A stretch of 64,000 nucleotides of DNA from Rhizobium sp. Leaf306 (GCF_001423425.1 NZ_LMNX01000003.1:365910-429909); one strand, 5' to 3'; shown: positions 24,838 to 33,926, counted from the first letter of the stretch. Notes: generated by a model from the letters alone, not told the origin. Numbers and translations: made by a program.

Positions 24838-26727
24838 ATGAAGACGTCCATAGCGACCGTATCGATCAGCGGTGAACTTCCGGAAAAGCTTGCAGCGATT
24901 GCGCAGGCTGGATTCAGCGGTGTCGAGATCTTCGAAAACGACTTCCTGGCCTTCGACGGTACGCCTGCCGATGTCGGGCGAATGGTGCGCGATCACGGCC
25001 TTGAGATTACGCTGTTCCAGCCGTTCCGTGATTTTGAGGGCATGCCTGAACCGCACCGCTCGCGGCTGTTCGACCGTGCGGAGCGCAAGTTCGACATCAT
25101 GCAGGAGCTGGGCACCGATCTGGTTCTCGTTTGCTCCAACGTGTCGCCGCTCGCGCTCGGCGGTATCGACCGGGCGGTGGCGGATTTCCACGAACTCGGG
25201 GAGCGTGCAGCGAGGCGTGGTCTGAAAGTCGGGTACGAGGCGCTTGCCTGGGGCAAGCACATTTCCGATCACCGCGATGCCTGGGAGGTTGTCCGGCGCA
25301 CCAACCACCCGAATATCGGCATCATCCTCGACAGCTTCCACACGCTGTCGAGGCAGATCGACATCAATTCGATCCGCTCCATCCCGAAGGAAAAGATCTT
25401 CATCGTCCAGCTGGCCGATGCGCCGTTGATCGACATGGATCTGCTCTACTGGAGCCGCCATTTCCGCAACATGCCGGGCGAGGGAGATCTGCCGGTCGAA
25501 GCGTTTACCAGCGCCGTCGCCGAAACCGGCTATGACGGCTATTTCTCGCTTGAGATCTTCAATGACCAGTTTCGCGGCGGCTCGGCTAAAGCGATTGCTG
25601 CAGATGGTCACCGCTCACTGATCACACTTGGAGATCGGGTGCGGCGCAATCCGAATGCTTCGGGCCTGACGCTCCCGGTCATGCCGGACCGCAGCGCCGT
25701 GCAAGGGGTCGGCTTCGTCGAATTTTCGGCAAGCGAGGCCGACGCCGGAGAACTGGCCGGCATCTTGCGCACGCTCGGTTTTTCCAAGACCGCACAACAC
25801 CGCAGCAAGAAAGTCAGCGTGTTTTCGCAGGGCAATATCAAACTGCTTCTGAATACGGACGAGATGGGCTTTGCGAGTGCATCCTACGCCGTGCACGGCA
25901 CCTCGGCCTATGCAATGGCTTTGAAGGTGGACGACGCGCGCGATGCGATGGATCGTGCGGTGGCATTGGGCGCCGAAGTGTTCAATCAACCCGTCGAGAC
26001 GGGCGAGGTGACGATCCCCTCTATCCGCGGTGTCGGCGGAGGTCTGATCTACCTGCTCGATGACACGACGGATCTTTCCCGCATCTGGGATATCGATTTC
26101 GCCCCAGTCGATGATGAGCATAAGAAGCAGGATGCCCACCTCCTGAGCGTCGATCATATCGCCCAGACGGTAGCGTATGAGGAGATGCTCACCTGGGTGC
26201 TTTTCTACACCTCAATCTTCGAGATGCAGAAGACGCCGATGGTCGATATCATCGACCCATCGGGCGTGGTGCGCAGCCAGGTTGTCGAAGCGCCGCAAGG
26301 CTACCTTCGCATTACCCTCAATGGTGCGGAAAACCGGCGAACGCTTGCTGGGCATTTTATTGCGGAGACATTCGGGTCCGGCATCCAGCATCTGGCATTC
26401 GAAACTGCGGATATCTTTGCGACGGCCGCGGCCCTGAAGGCGAACGGCTTCCGGCCCTTGCCGATCTCGCCAAACTATTATGGCGACGTGGAAACCCGCT
26501 TCGGTCTCGATCCGGACCTGACGGAGAGGCTAAAGGCGGAGAACATTCTCTACGACCGCGACGAGAACGGCGAATACTTCCAGCTCTATAGCGGCACGTT
26601 TGGGGAAGGCTTCTTCTTCGAGATCGTCCAGCGGCGCGATTATCGCGGTTATGGCGCTGCGAATGCGATCTTCCGTATCGCGGCCCTGAAGAAGCAGATC
26701 AGGCCGGAAGGTGTGCCACGGCTCTAG
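24838..26727 (+). CDS. quiC: bifunctional 3-dehydroshikimate dehydratase / HPPD-like protein
   Basis: 629 residues in two parts. Residues 1-275 form a TIM barrel with metal ligands E134 ('GYEALA'), D165 ('IILDSFH'), Q191 ('IVQLADAP') and E239 ('FSLEIF'), matching in order and number the ligands described for the Pseudomonas QuiC1 3-dehydroshikimate dehydratase. Residues about 285-620 form a 4-hydroxyphenylpyruvate-dioxygenase-like two-vicinal-oxygen-chelate part with 'VDHIAQTV', 'IQHLAFE' and 'FFFEIVQRR' metal ligands. The enzyme makes protocatechuate from 3-dehydroshikimate; the role of the HPPD-like half is unclear in the family. It closes the operon and is followed by a strong terminator. 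Confidence 0.9.
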   Translation: MKTSIATVSISGELPEKLAAIAQAGFSGVEIFENDFLAFDGTPADVGRMVRDHGLEITLFQPFRDFEGMPEPHRSRLFDRAERKFDIMQELGTDLVLVCSNVSPLALGGIDRAVADFHELGERAARRGLKVGYEALAWGKHISDHRDAWEVVRRTNHPNIGIILDSFHTLSRQIDINSIRSIPKEKIFIVQLADAPLIDMDLLYWSRHFRNMPGEGDLPVEAFTSAVAETGYDGYFSLEIFNDQFRGGSAKAIAADGHRSLITLGDRVRRNPNASGLTLPVMPDRSAVQGVGFVEFSASEADAGELAGILRTLGFSKTAQHRSKKVSVFSQGNIKLLLNTDEMGFASASYAVHGTSAYAMALKVDDARDAMDRAVALGAEVFNQPVETGEVTIPSIRGVGGGLIYLLDDTTDLSRIWDIDFAPVDDEHKKQDAHLLSVDHIAQTVAYEEMLTWVLFYTSIFEMQKTPMVDIIDPSGVVRSQVVEAPQGYLRITLNGAENRRTLAGHFIAETFGSGIQHLAFETADIFATAAALKANGFRPLPISPNYYGDVETRFGLDPDLTERLKAENILYDRDENGEYFQLYSGTFGEGFFFEIVQRRDYRGYGAANAIFRIAALKKQIRPEGVPRL

Positions 26728-26748
26728 GGGTCGCGGGAGGCTTTGGTG

Positions 26749-26789
26749 ATGAGGGGCGGGCCGGGTGGGCCGGCCCCTCATGCGTTTTT
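26749..26789 (+). terminator. rho-independent terminator after quiC
   Basis: A GC-rich stem (ATGAGGGGC ... GCCCCTCAT, with further internal pairing GGGCC/GGCC) is followed by GCGTTTTT. It lies in the 65-bp gap between the convergent quiC and OFA transporter genes, and the T-run serves the plus-strand operon. Confidence 0.85.
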
Positions 26790-26792
26790 GGC

Positions 26793-28448
26793 TTAGCCGA
26801 ACAGAACCAGGCTGCTTTTCAGCGTGACCCAGATGCCCCAGATCATGGGGATGCCGACGACGGCCCAGGCGAGAGCGGCCTGAGCGGAGAAGCCACCCTT
26901 GCCGATGCCGAATGAACCGGTCGGGCCGGCATTTGCAGCGGCAGTCTTTGCCTGCAGCGAGGCAACCTCTGCGTCGGACATAAACCACTTGTCGGCAAGC
27001 GGCCGCACCAGCGAGTTGGCGATGAGGCCAAGCACAAGCATGCCCGCAAGAATATACATCGTGCCGGTGTAGAGAGCCGGTCCCGGCGCAACGCCGGCAG
27101 CAATCTGCGCTTCACGAATGTAGTTCACCACGACCGGACCGACGATGCCGGCAGTCGCCCAGGCCGTCAGAAGACGACCGTGGATCGCGCCGACGAACTG
27201 GGTTCCGAAGATATCGGCAAGATAGGCCGGGATGGTTGCGAAGCCGCCGCCATACATGGACAGGATGATGCCGAATGCCAGAACGAACAGACCCTTGTTG
27301 CCGAGGTTGGCAAGTGTCGGTGCGGTGGCATAGAGGATGATGCCGAGGATGAAGAACGTATAGTAGGTGTTCTTGCGGCCGAGCTTGTCCGAAAGCGAGG
27401 CCCAGACAAAGCGTCCGCCGATGTTGAAGAGCGACAGAAGCCCGGTGAAGCCTGCAGCGATTGCTGCGATCTGTGCCTTCTGTCCAGCGTCGAGCTGCGC
27501 GAACGCGACGTCCGGCAGACCGATCAGCGAACCGGCGAAGATTTCCTGCAGCATCGGCGATGCCATGCCGATAACGCCGATACCGGCGGAGACGTTGAGG
27601 CAAAGCACGGCCCAGATCAGCCAGAACTGCTTTGTCTTGTGTGCGTCACGCAGGTGAACGTGCTTCGTGGTGATCATCGTCGACTTCGAAGCCGGCGGTG
27701 TCCAGCCTTCAGGACGCCATCCTGCCGGCGGGATGCGGTAGCCAAAGGCGCCACCCATCATGAAGCAGAAATAGATCGCAGCCATGGCGATGAAAGTCTG
27801 CCACACACCGACAGACACGTCGGTCTTGAAGAAGTTCATCAGAAGGTTGGCAAGCGGAGCGCCGATCATTGCGCCGCCGCCGAAGCCCATGATCGCCATG
27901 CCTGTCGCCATGCCGCGACGGTCCGGGAACCACTTGATCAGCGTTGAAACCGGCGAGATATAGCCGAGACCGAGACCGATGCCGCCGATAACGCCGGCGC
28001 CGACCCACATCATCCACAGCTGGTGGGTCATGACGCCCATGGCTGCGACGAGAATGCCACCGCACCAGCAGCAGGCGGAGACGAAACCAGCCTTGCGTGG
28101 ACCGACCTTTTCAAGCCAGCCGCCCCAGATGGCGGCGGAGCAGCCGAGCAACACGAAGAACAGCGTGTAGATCCAGCCGAGATCGGCAACGCGCCAGTTG
28201 CAGCTCGTCGTAAACAGTGCCGTCAGCAGGCCCATGCCTGTGCATGACGGGTCGGCCGCACCTGGAATGGCGCGCGAAAGCGGCAGCCAGAATACGCTGA
28301 AGCCGTAGGCCATGCCGATGCAAAGGTGAATAGCGAGGGCTGCCGGCGGCACAAGCCAACGGTTGAAGCCCGGTTTTGCGATAATACGTTCCTTATCCAG
28401 GAGGCCCGCGTCAACGACGCCGCCTCCTGCTGTTCCTGCAACTGCCAT
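26793..28448 (-). CDS. OFA-family MFS transporter (oxalate/formate antiporter type)
   Basis: 551 residues with 12 or more membrane helices; longer than usual for MFS, with a 27-residue polar N-terminus and an Ala/Gly-rich linker plus a final hydrophobic helix near 525-545. OFA features seen: 'GMAYGFSVFWLPLS', 'GGIGLGLGYISPVSTLIKWFPDRRGMATGMAIMGFGGG' in pieces at about 150-190, and 'GGRFVWASLSDKLGRK' at the central loop. It follows fdsD by 127 bp on the same strand, so formate or oxalate is the most natural substrate. Start ATG 28448 has AGAGAGGG upstream. Confidence 0.85.
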   Translation of the reverse strand: MAVAGTAGGGVVDAGLLDKERIIAKPGFNRWLVPPAALAIHLCIGMAYGFSVFWLPLSRAIPGAADPSCTGMGLLTALFTTSCNWRVADLGWIYTLFFVLLGCSAAIWGGWLEKVGPRKAGFVSACCWCGGILVAAMGVMTHQLWMMWVGAGVIGGIGLGLGYISPVSTLIKWFPDRRGMATGMAIMGFGGGAMIGAPLANLLMNFFKTDVSVGVWQTFIAMAAIYFCFMMGGAFGYRIPPAGWRPEGWTPPASKSTMITTKHVHLRDAHKTKQFWLIWAVLCLNVSAGIGVIGMASPMLQEIFAGSLIGLPDVAFAQLDAGQKAQIAAIAAGFTGLLSLFNIGGRFVWASLSDKLGRKNTYYTFFILGIILYATAPTLANLGNKGLFVLAFGIILSMYGGGFATIPAYLADIFGTQFVGAIHGRLLTAWATAGIVGPVVVNYIREAQIAAGVAPGPALYTGTMYILAGMLVLGLIANSLVRPLADKWFMSDAEVASLQAKTAAANAGPTGSFGIGKGGFSAQAALAWAVVGIPMIWGIWVTLKSSLVLFG

Positions 28449-28575
28449 AAAAGAAAATCCCTCTCTGAGTAATGGCTTTCAACGTGATCCCGCCACTGCC
28501 CTCCAGCTGAAGGCGAGCTCACGCTTTGCTTTCCGGTGTGATCTCCCGGAAAGCGGTTTCATCTGGCCCCGTTCC

Positions 28576-28893
28576 CTAACGTCCGGAAACACCCCCGGTC
28601 GTTCCCTCTTTGGTTCCCATACCCGTCCCGCTCGGTTCTGCCGGTCGGCGGATCAGTGTCGAAGCCTCGACGACAAGCGGCAGCAATCCTGCGCCGCCGG
28701 CATCGAGATGCTCGAATAGGTGCCGGCGCATGCGCGGCTCCCAGAATTTGTTGATATGCGTCGCAACGCCATTGGTTCGCACGCTCTCCGGCTGGGATAA
28801 GAAAAACGTGGCGATCTGGTTTGCCATCCGGACCAGCTTTTCGTGGCCGTGGGTTTCATGTGGCACTGTGTCGTCCAACTGATCATGCACCAT
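28576..28893 (-). CDS. fdsD: formate dehydrogenase delta subunit
   Basis: 105 residues with the FdsD core 'KLVRMANQIATFF', 'ATHINKFWEPRMRRHLFEHLDAGG' and 'LVVEA', followed by a Gly/Thr-rich tail. FdsD is a small soluble subunit needed for maturation or stability of the NAD-dependent molybdenum formate dehydrogenase. It overlaps the 3' end of the short frame at 28883-29110 by 11 bp, an arrangement that in related operons links fdhD and fdsD. Confidence 0.87.
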   Translation of the reverse strand: MVHDQLDDTVPHETHGHEKLVRMANQIATFFLSQPESVRTNGVATHINKFWEPRMRRHLFEHLDAGGAGLLPLVVEASTLIRRPAEPSGTGMGTKEGTTGGVSGR

Positions 28894-29110
28894 CGGAAAA
28901 AGCTCCGATGGCGATCAGGCGACCCGTCATTGCAGCAGCCGGATACGGTCCGGAGATCCGCGCAGTTGAAGCGCGGCTGCCGTGATAGCTGAAACCTATC
29001 GTACGATTGGCTTGTACCGAGATTGAGCGAGTTGCACTGTTTCCGTTACGACGGCTAGTTTCAAGAACTGCACTTGCGACGAACAGTGGCGTCATAGGAC
29101 TCTGCGACAA
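28883..29110 (-). pseudogene. short frame between fdsA and fdsD, possible fdhD relic
   Basis: The 305-bp stretch between fdsA and fdsD (28894-29198) holds one 75-codon frame. Its middle, R-R-N-G-N-S-A-T-R and then 'TIGFSYHGS', loosely resembles the N-terminal part of the sulfurtransferase FdhD (R-x-G ... P-x-A-x-x-Y-N-G-S), and its stop overlaps the fdsD start. FdhD normally has about 270-300 residues and contains catalytic cysteines that are absent here, so if related it is a deletion remnant. The similarity is weak and may be chance. Confidence 0.3.
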
Positions 29111-29198
29111 ATTGGCACTCCCCCTTAATCTGGTTCTTGACCTGTTTGCAAGAGCCCTGCGGCCTCACCGATTGCCTATTTGCAATTGATAATTCCGA

Positions 29199-32078
29199 TT
29201 ACTCCGCAGCCTCCATTCGACCTGCGATGCGTCGCGATCTGCGCGACAGGTCGCCGTAGTCCTGCTGCCACTCCGTCGGGCCATTCGACGGCGAAACCTG
29301 CACCGCCGTGACCTTGTATTCCGGGCAGTTGGTGGCCCAGTCGGAATAGTCGGTCGTGATCACGTTCGCCTGCGTATCGGGATGGTGGAACGTGGTGTAG
29401 ACGACACCCGGCGCCACGCGGTCGGTGATGAGAGTCCGCAGCGTCGTATCGCCGGCTCGGCTCGCGAGCTTGATCCAGTCGCCGTCCTTGATCCCGCGCT
29501 GCTCGGCGTCGTGCGGGTGGATCTCGAGACGGTCCTCCGCATGCCAGACGACATTGTCTGTCCGCCGCGTCTGCGCTCCGACATTATACTGCGACAGGAT
29601 ACGGCCGGTGGTGAGCAGCAGCGGGAAACGTGGCCCGGTGCGTTCGTCGGTCGCGACATATTCTGTGCGGATGAACTTGCCCTTGCCGCGCACGAAGCCA
29701 TCGACATGCATGATCGGAGAACCGAGCGGATGCGCTTCGTTGCAGGGCCACTGCACCGAGCCCATCCTTTCCAGATAGTTGTAGGAAACCTTGGCAAAGC
29801 TCGGGGTCGTTGCGGCGATCTCGTCCATCACCTGCGACGGATGGGTATAGTTCCACGGCAGCCCCATGGCCTGCGCCAGTTTCTGCGTCACTTCCCAGTC
29901 GGCCAAGCCGTTCTTCGGGCTCATCACCTTGCGAACGCGGTTGATGCGCCGCTCCGCATTGGTGAACGTGCCGTCTTTTTCGAGGAAGGTCGAGCCCGGC
30001 AGGAAGACATGCGCGTAATTTGCGGTTTCGTTGAGGAACAGGTCGTGCACGACGACGCATTCCATCGCTTCGAGCCCGGCCGAAACATGTTTCGTATCCG
30101 GGTCGGACTGCAGGATATCCTCGCCCTGGATGTAGATGCCCCTGAACGTGCCTTCGACCGCGGCATCCAGCATGTTGGGGATGCGCAGGCCCGGCTCGTT
30201 GTTGAGCGTCACGCCCCAGAGCTTCTCGAACGTCTCGCGTGTGGCATCATCGGAGATGTGGCGATAGCCCGGCAACTCGTGCGGGAAGGAGCCCATGTCG
30301 CAGGCGCCCTGGACGTTGTTCTGTCCCCGCAGCGGATTGACGCCGACGCCGGGCCGACCGAGATTGCCGGTGACCATGGCGAGGTTGGCGATCGCCATCA
30401 CCGTCGTCGAGCCCTGGCTGTGCTCGGTCACGCCAAGACCGTAATAGATCGAGCCATTGCCGCCTGTTGCAAACAGTCGGGCCGCTCCGCGCAGCAGATC
30501 CGCCGGAACGCCGGTATAGGTCTCCGTCGCTTCCGGGCTATGCGCGTCTTCCGAAACAAACGCCGCCCAGTCCTCGAATTCCGACCAGTCGCAGCGCTCG
30601 CGGATGAACGCTTCGGCAAACAGACCCTCGGTGACGATGACATGCGCCAGCGCCGTCATGACCGCCACGTTGGTGCCTGGCTTCAAGGGGAGGTGGAAAG
30701 CCGCCTCGACATGGGCTGAGCGGACGATATCGGTGCGGCGCGGATCGATGACGATGAGTTTTGCACCCTGCCGCAGCCGCTTCTTCAGCCGCGAACCGAA
30801 CACGGGATGTCCATCGGTCGGATTGGCGCCGATGATGATCACCACGTCGGTGTGCTCGACGCTGTCGAAATTCTGCGTGCCGGCGGAGGTGCCGAAGGCC
30901 TGGCCGAGGCCGTAACCGGTTGGCGAATGGCAGACGCGGGCGCAGGTGTCGACATTGTTGTTGCCGAAGCCGGCACGGATCAGTTTCTGGACGAGGAATG
31001 TCTCTTCATTGGTGCAGCGCGACGAGGTGATGCCGCCGATCGACTCGCGCCCATACTGGTACTGAATGCGCCGGAACTCTGAGGCGACATGGCCGAACGC
31101 TTCTTCCCACGTCACTTCCCGCCAAGGATCGGAGATTTTCTCGCGGATCATCGGATTGAGGATGCGGTCCTTGTGGCTCGCATACCCGTAGGCAAACCGT
31201 CCCTTGACGCAGGAATGGCCACGATTGGCCTGACCGTCCTTCCACGGCACCATGCGCACCAGTTCCTCGCCGCGCATTTCCGCCTTGAACGAACAGCCGA
31301 CGCCGCAATAGGCGCAGGTCGTGACCGTCGAATGCTCGGGCTGGCCGATTGCGATTACCGATTTCTCGGTCAGCGTCGCGGTCGGGCATGCCTGCACGCA
31401 GGCACCGCAGGAGACGCATTCGGAATCGAGGAAATGTTCGTGCGCACCGGGGGATACGCGGCTTTCGAAACCGCGGCCTTCGATCGTCAGCGCAAACGTG
31501 CCCTGCACTTCCTCGCAGGCGCGGACGCAGCGCGAACAGACGATGCATTTGGAAGGGTCATAGGTGAAGTAAGGATTCGACTCGTCCTTCGGCATCCACT
31601 TCGCATTGATCGCGCCGTCGCTCCGGGCCCTGACGTGGTTGTCGCCCTCGTAGCCATAGCGAACGTCGCGAAGCCCGACAGCACCCGCCATGTCCTGCAG
31701 CTCGCAGTCCCCGTTGGCAGCGCAAGTCAGGCAGTCGAGCGGGTGGTCGGAGATATAGAGCTCCATCACGCCCTTGCGGATCTGTTTCAGCCGCTCCGTC
31801 TGCGTGTGGACGACAATCCCGGGCGCGACCGGCGTGGTGCAGGAGGCCGGCGTGCCGTTGCGGCCTTCGACCTCGATCAGACAGAGCCGGCAGGACCCGA
31901 ACGCATCCACCATGTCGGTGGCGCAGAGCTTCGGCACCTGAATACCGGCCTCCATCGAGGCCCGCATGATCGAGGTGCCGGCGGGAACGGTGATTTGGCG
32001 ACCATCAATGGTCAGCGTCACCGTCTCGGTGGATTTCGAAGCGGGTGTGCCGTAGTCGATTTCATGAACGAGGGACAT
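29199..32078 (-). CDS. fdsA: NAD-dependent formate dehydrogenase alpha (catalytic molybdenum) subunit
   Basis: 959 residues from ATG 32078, which follows CAGGAGACGC. Cofactor sites in order: plant-type [2Fe-2S] C52, C63, C66, C80; His/Cys [4Fe-4S] H112, C116, C119, C125; two [4Fe-4S] in C178-C188 and C221-C231; and the molybdopterin-domain cluster C255, C258, C262, C290. The active-site residue is Cys (C383, in 'RVCHSPT') with H384 next to it, so the enzyme uses cysteine, not selenocysteine. It oxidises formate to CO2 at a bis-MGD molybdenum (or tungsten) centre and passes electrons to FdsBG and NAD+. Downstream of fdsB with a 291-bp gap. Confidence 0.96.
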   Translation of the reverse strand: MSLVHEIDYGTPASKSTETVTLTIDGRQITVPAGTSIMRASMEAGIQVPKLCATDMVDAFGSCRLCLIEVEGRNGTPASCTTPVAPGIVVHTQTERLKQIRKGVMELYISDHPLDCLTCAANGDCELQDMAGAVGLRDVRYGYEGDNHVRARSDGAINAKWMPKDESNPYFTYDPSKCIVCSRCVRACEEVQGTFALTIEGRGFESRVSPGAHEHFLDSECVSCGACVQACPTATLTEKSVIAIGQPEHSTVTTCAYCGVGCSFKAEMRGEELVRMVPWKDGQANRGHSCVKGRFAYGYASHKDRILNPMIREKISDPWREVTWEEAFGHVASEFRRIQYQYGRESIGGITSSRCTNEETFLVQKLIRAGFGNNNVDTCARVCHSPTGYGLGQAFGTSAGTQNFDSVEHTDVVIIIGANPTDGHPVFGSRLKKRLRQGAKLIVIDPRRTDIVRSAHVEAAFHLPLKPGTNVAVMTALAHVIVTEGLFAEAFIRERCDWSEFEDWAAFVSEDAHSPEATETYTGVPADLLRGAARLFATGGNGSIYYGLGVTEHSQGSTTVMAIANLAMVTGNLGRPGVGVNPLRGQNNVQGACDMGSFPHELPGYRHISDDATRETFEKLWGVTLNNEPGLRIPNMLDAAVEGTFRGIYIQGEDILQSDPDTKHVSAGLEAMECVVVHDLFLNETANYAHVFLPGSTFLEKDGTFTNAERRINRVRKVMSPKNGLADWEVTQKLAQAMGLPWNYTHPSQVMDEIAATTPSFAKVSYNYLERMGSVQWPCNEAHPLGSPIMHVDGFVRGKGKFIRTEYVATDERTGPRFPLLLTTGRILSQYNVGAQTRRTDNVVWHAEDRLEIHPHDAEQRGIKDGDWIKLASRAGDTTLRTLITDRVAPGVVYTTFHHPDTQANVITTDYSDWATNCPEYKVTAVQVSPSNGPTEWQQDYGDLSRRSRRIAGRMEAAE

Positions 32079-32113
32079 GATGCGTCTCCTGTTTGAACAT
32101 GTTGGTGTGGACT

Positions 32114-32292
32114 GGGCGGCGGGGAGAAAGTCCCCCTCTGGCCTGCCGGCCATCTCCCCCACAAGGGGGGCGAACAGATGCCGCACCGAGTTCACCCAAT
32201 CGGAAACGAGCGAGTGCAGCGATCTGAGCCCTCCCACCTGTGGGGGGGAGGGCGGCGAGCACAGCGAGCGGGAGGGGACTTGCTGCCCGCCC
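32114..32292. repeat. intergenic palindromic repeat element inside the fds operon
   Basis: The fdsB-fdsA gap is filled by a GC-rich element with imperfect outer inverted arms (GGGCGGCGGGGAGAAAGTCC at 32114 against GGACTTGCTGCCCGCCC ending at 32292) and two inner hairpins built on CTCCCCCACAAGGGGGG and CCCTCCCACCTGTGGG. This style of C-run/G-run palindrome is common between genes in Rhizobiales genomes. It has no coding capacity that looks real, although the frame upstream of fdsA stays open through it. Confidence 0.65.
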
Positions 32293-32369
32293 TTCGCTAT
32301 AGCTGCGGGCATTCGTCATTCGAAAAGCCAAATCGTTGGCTTTTCGTCTGCTGAGCGGAGCACTCCTCA

Positions 32370-33926
32370 TCATTCCGCCGCCTCCACCATCGGCACCGGC
32401 GCAAAATCCTCCGGAAAATGGTTCATCGCGCTCATGACAGGATAGGGCGTGAACCCGCCGAGCGCGCAGAGCGAGCCGAACTTCATCGTGTTGCAGAGAT
32501 CCTCGAGCAGCACCTTGTTCTTGTCCGGCTCGATGCCGGCGCGGATCTTGTCGACGGTTTCCACGCCGCGGGTGGAGCCGATCCGGCAGGGGGTACACTT
32601 GCCGCAGCTTTCGATGGCGCAGAACTCCATCGCGAAACGGGCCTGTTTCAGCATGTCAGCGCTATCGTCGAACACCGAGATGCCGGCGTGGCCGATCAGC
32701 CCGCCTCTTTCGGCGAATGCCTCGTAGTCGAAGGGCGTATAGAACAGCTCGCGTGGGAAGTAAGCGCCGAGCGGACCGCCCACCTGCACCGCCTTGACCG
32801 GCCGCCCGGTCGCCGTGCCGCCACCGATATCATCGATGATCTGGCCGAGCGTCAGTCCGAAAGCCGTCTCGAACAGGCCGCCATGCTTGACGTTGCCGGC
32901 GATCTGGATCGGGATCGTGCCGCGTGAGCGGCCCATGCCGAAATCCCTGTAGAATTCGGCGCCCCGCTCCATGATCACAGGTACGGAGGCGAGCGAGATG
33001 ACGTTGTTGACCACCGTCGGCCGGCCGAGGAAACCCTGGAGAGCGGGCAGCGGCGGCTTTGCCCGGACGACGCCGCGTTTTCCTTCCAGCGAATTCAAGA
33101 GCGACGTTTCCTCGCCGCAGACATAGGCCCCGGCACCGGAGCGGATCTCGATGTCGAAGGCATGGGCCGAACCGAGCACTGATGACCCGAGGATGCCAGC
33201 CGCGCGGGCGATCTCGACCGCCTCGCTCATCGTGGCGATCGCATGCGGATATTCTGAACGGGTATAGACGTAACCCTTTGTGGCGCCGGTCGCGATGCCC
33301 GCAATTGCCATGCCCTCGATCAGCACGAAGGGATCACCCTCCATGATCATCCGGTCGGCAAACGTGCCGCTGTCACCCTCGTCGGCATTGCAGACGATGT
33401 ATTTCTGAGGGCCCGGCGCATCCATCACCGTCTTCCACTTGATGCCGGTCGGAAAACCAGCACCGCCGCGGCCGCGAAGACCGCTGTCGGTAACCATCGC
33501 GACGATCTCCGCCTGCGACATCGCGATGGCGCTCCGAAGGCCCACAAGTCCGTTGTGCCGCCGGTAATCCTCGAGCGACAGGGGATCGGTGATGCCGCAG
33601 CGGGCAAAGGTCAGCCGGGTCTGCTGACGAAGGAAAGGAATTTCCTCCGTCAGCCCCAGACAGAGGTCATGACCTCCGCCCTGCATCAGCCCGGCATCGA
33701 ACAACCCGGCCACGTCGCCGGCTTTGACCGGCCCGTAGGCGATGCGCCCTTTGTCCGTTTCGACTTCGACCAGCGGCTCCAGCCAGACCATGCCGCGCGA
33801 ACCGTTGCGGACAAGTCTGGCATCCAGCCGGCGGCTGTCGATTTCCTGGGCGATGGCTTTTGCCACCCTGTCTGCGCCAAGCGCCAGAGCTGCGGAATCG
33901 CGCGGAACGAAGATCGTAACCGTCAT
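32370..33926 (-). CDS. fdsB: NAD-dependent formate dehydrogenase beta (NADH/FMN) subunit
   Basis: 518 residues from ATG 33926 (GGGAGGCAAGGCG upstream). The N-terminal 110 residues form the thioredoxin-like domain seen in FdsB; then comes a NuoF-like FMN/NAD domain with 'GRGGAGFPTG' and 'NADEGDSGTFADR', the 'GAGAYVCGEETSLL' strand and the C-terminal [4Fe-4S] motif 'SCGKCTPCRIG' with a later 'LCALG' cysteine. It passes electrons from FdsA to NAD+. Its 5' end overlaps fdsG (ATGA). Confidence 0.95.
   Translation of the reverse strand: MTVTIFVPRDSAALALGADRVAKAIAQEIDSRRLDARLVRNGSRGMVWLEPLVEVETDKGRIAYGPVKAGDVAGLFDAGLMQGGGHDLCLGLTEEIPFLRQQTRLTFARCGITDPLSLEDYRRHNGLVGLRSAIAMSQAEIVAMVTDSGLRGRGGAGFPTGIKWKTVMDAPGPQKYIVCNADEGDSGTFADRMIMEGDPFVLIEGMAIAGIATGATKGYVYTRSEYPHAIATMSEAVEIARAAGILGSSVLGSAHAFDIEIRSGAGAYVCGEETSLLNSLEGKRGVVRAKPPLPALQGFLGRPTVVNNVISLASVPVIMERGAEFYRDFGMGRSRGTIPIQIAGNVKHGGLFETAFGLTLGQIIDDIGGGTATGRPVKAVQVGGPLGAYFPRELFYTPFDYEAFAERGGLIGHAGISVFDDSADMLKQARFAMEFCAIESCGKCTPCRIGSTRGVETVDKIRAGIEPDKNKVLLEDLCNTMKFGSLCALGGFTPYPVMSAMNHFPEDFAPVPMVEAAE

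Noticed and set aside
29382..30719. 445-codon plus-strand frame inside fdsA
   Set aside because: Antisense to a catalytic subunit with all cofactor motifs intact.
29302..32078. possible selenocysteine formate dehydrogenase
   Set aside because: The active-site codon in the R-V-C-H-S-P motif encodes Cys and no in-frame TGA is present.
32114..32292. CRISPR array
   Set aside because: Inverted GC-rich arms rather than regularly spaced direct repeats with unique spacers.
32079..32312. N-terminal extension of fdsA through the palindromic repeat
   Set aside because: The extension translates repeat DNA; ATG 32078 has a proper ribosome site and matches the expected FdsA N-terminus.
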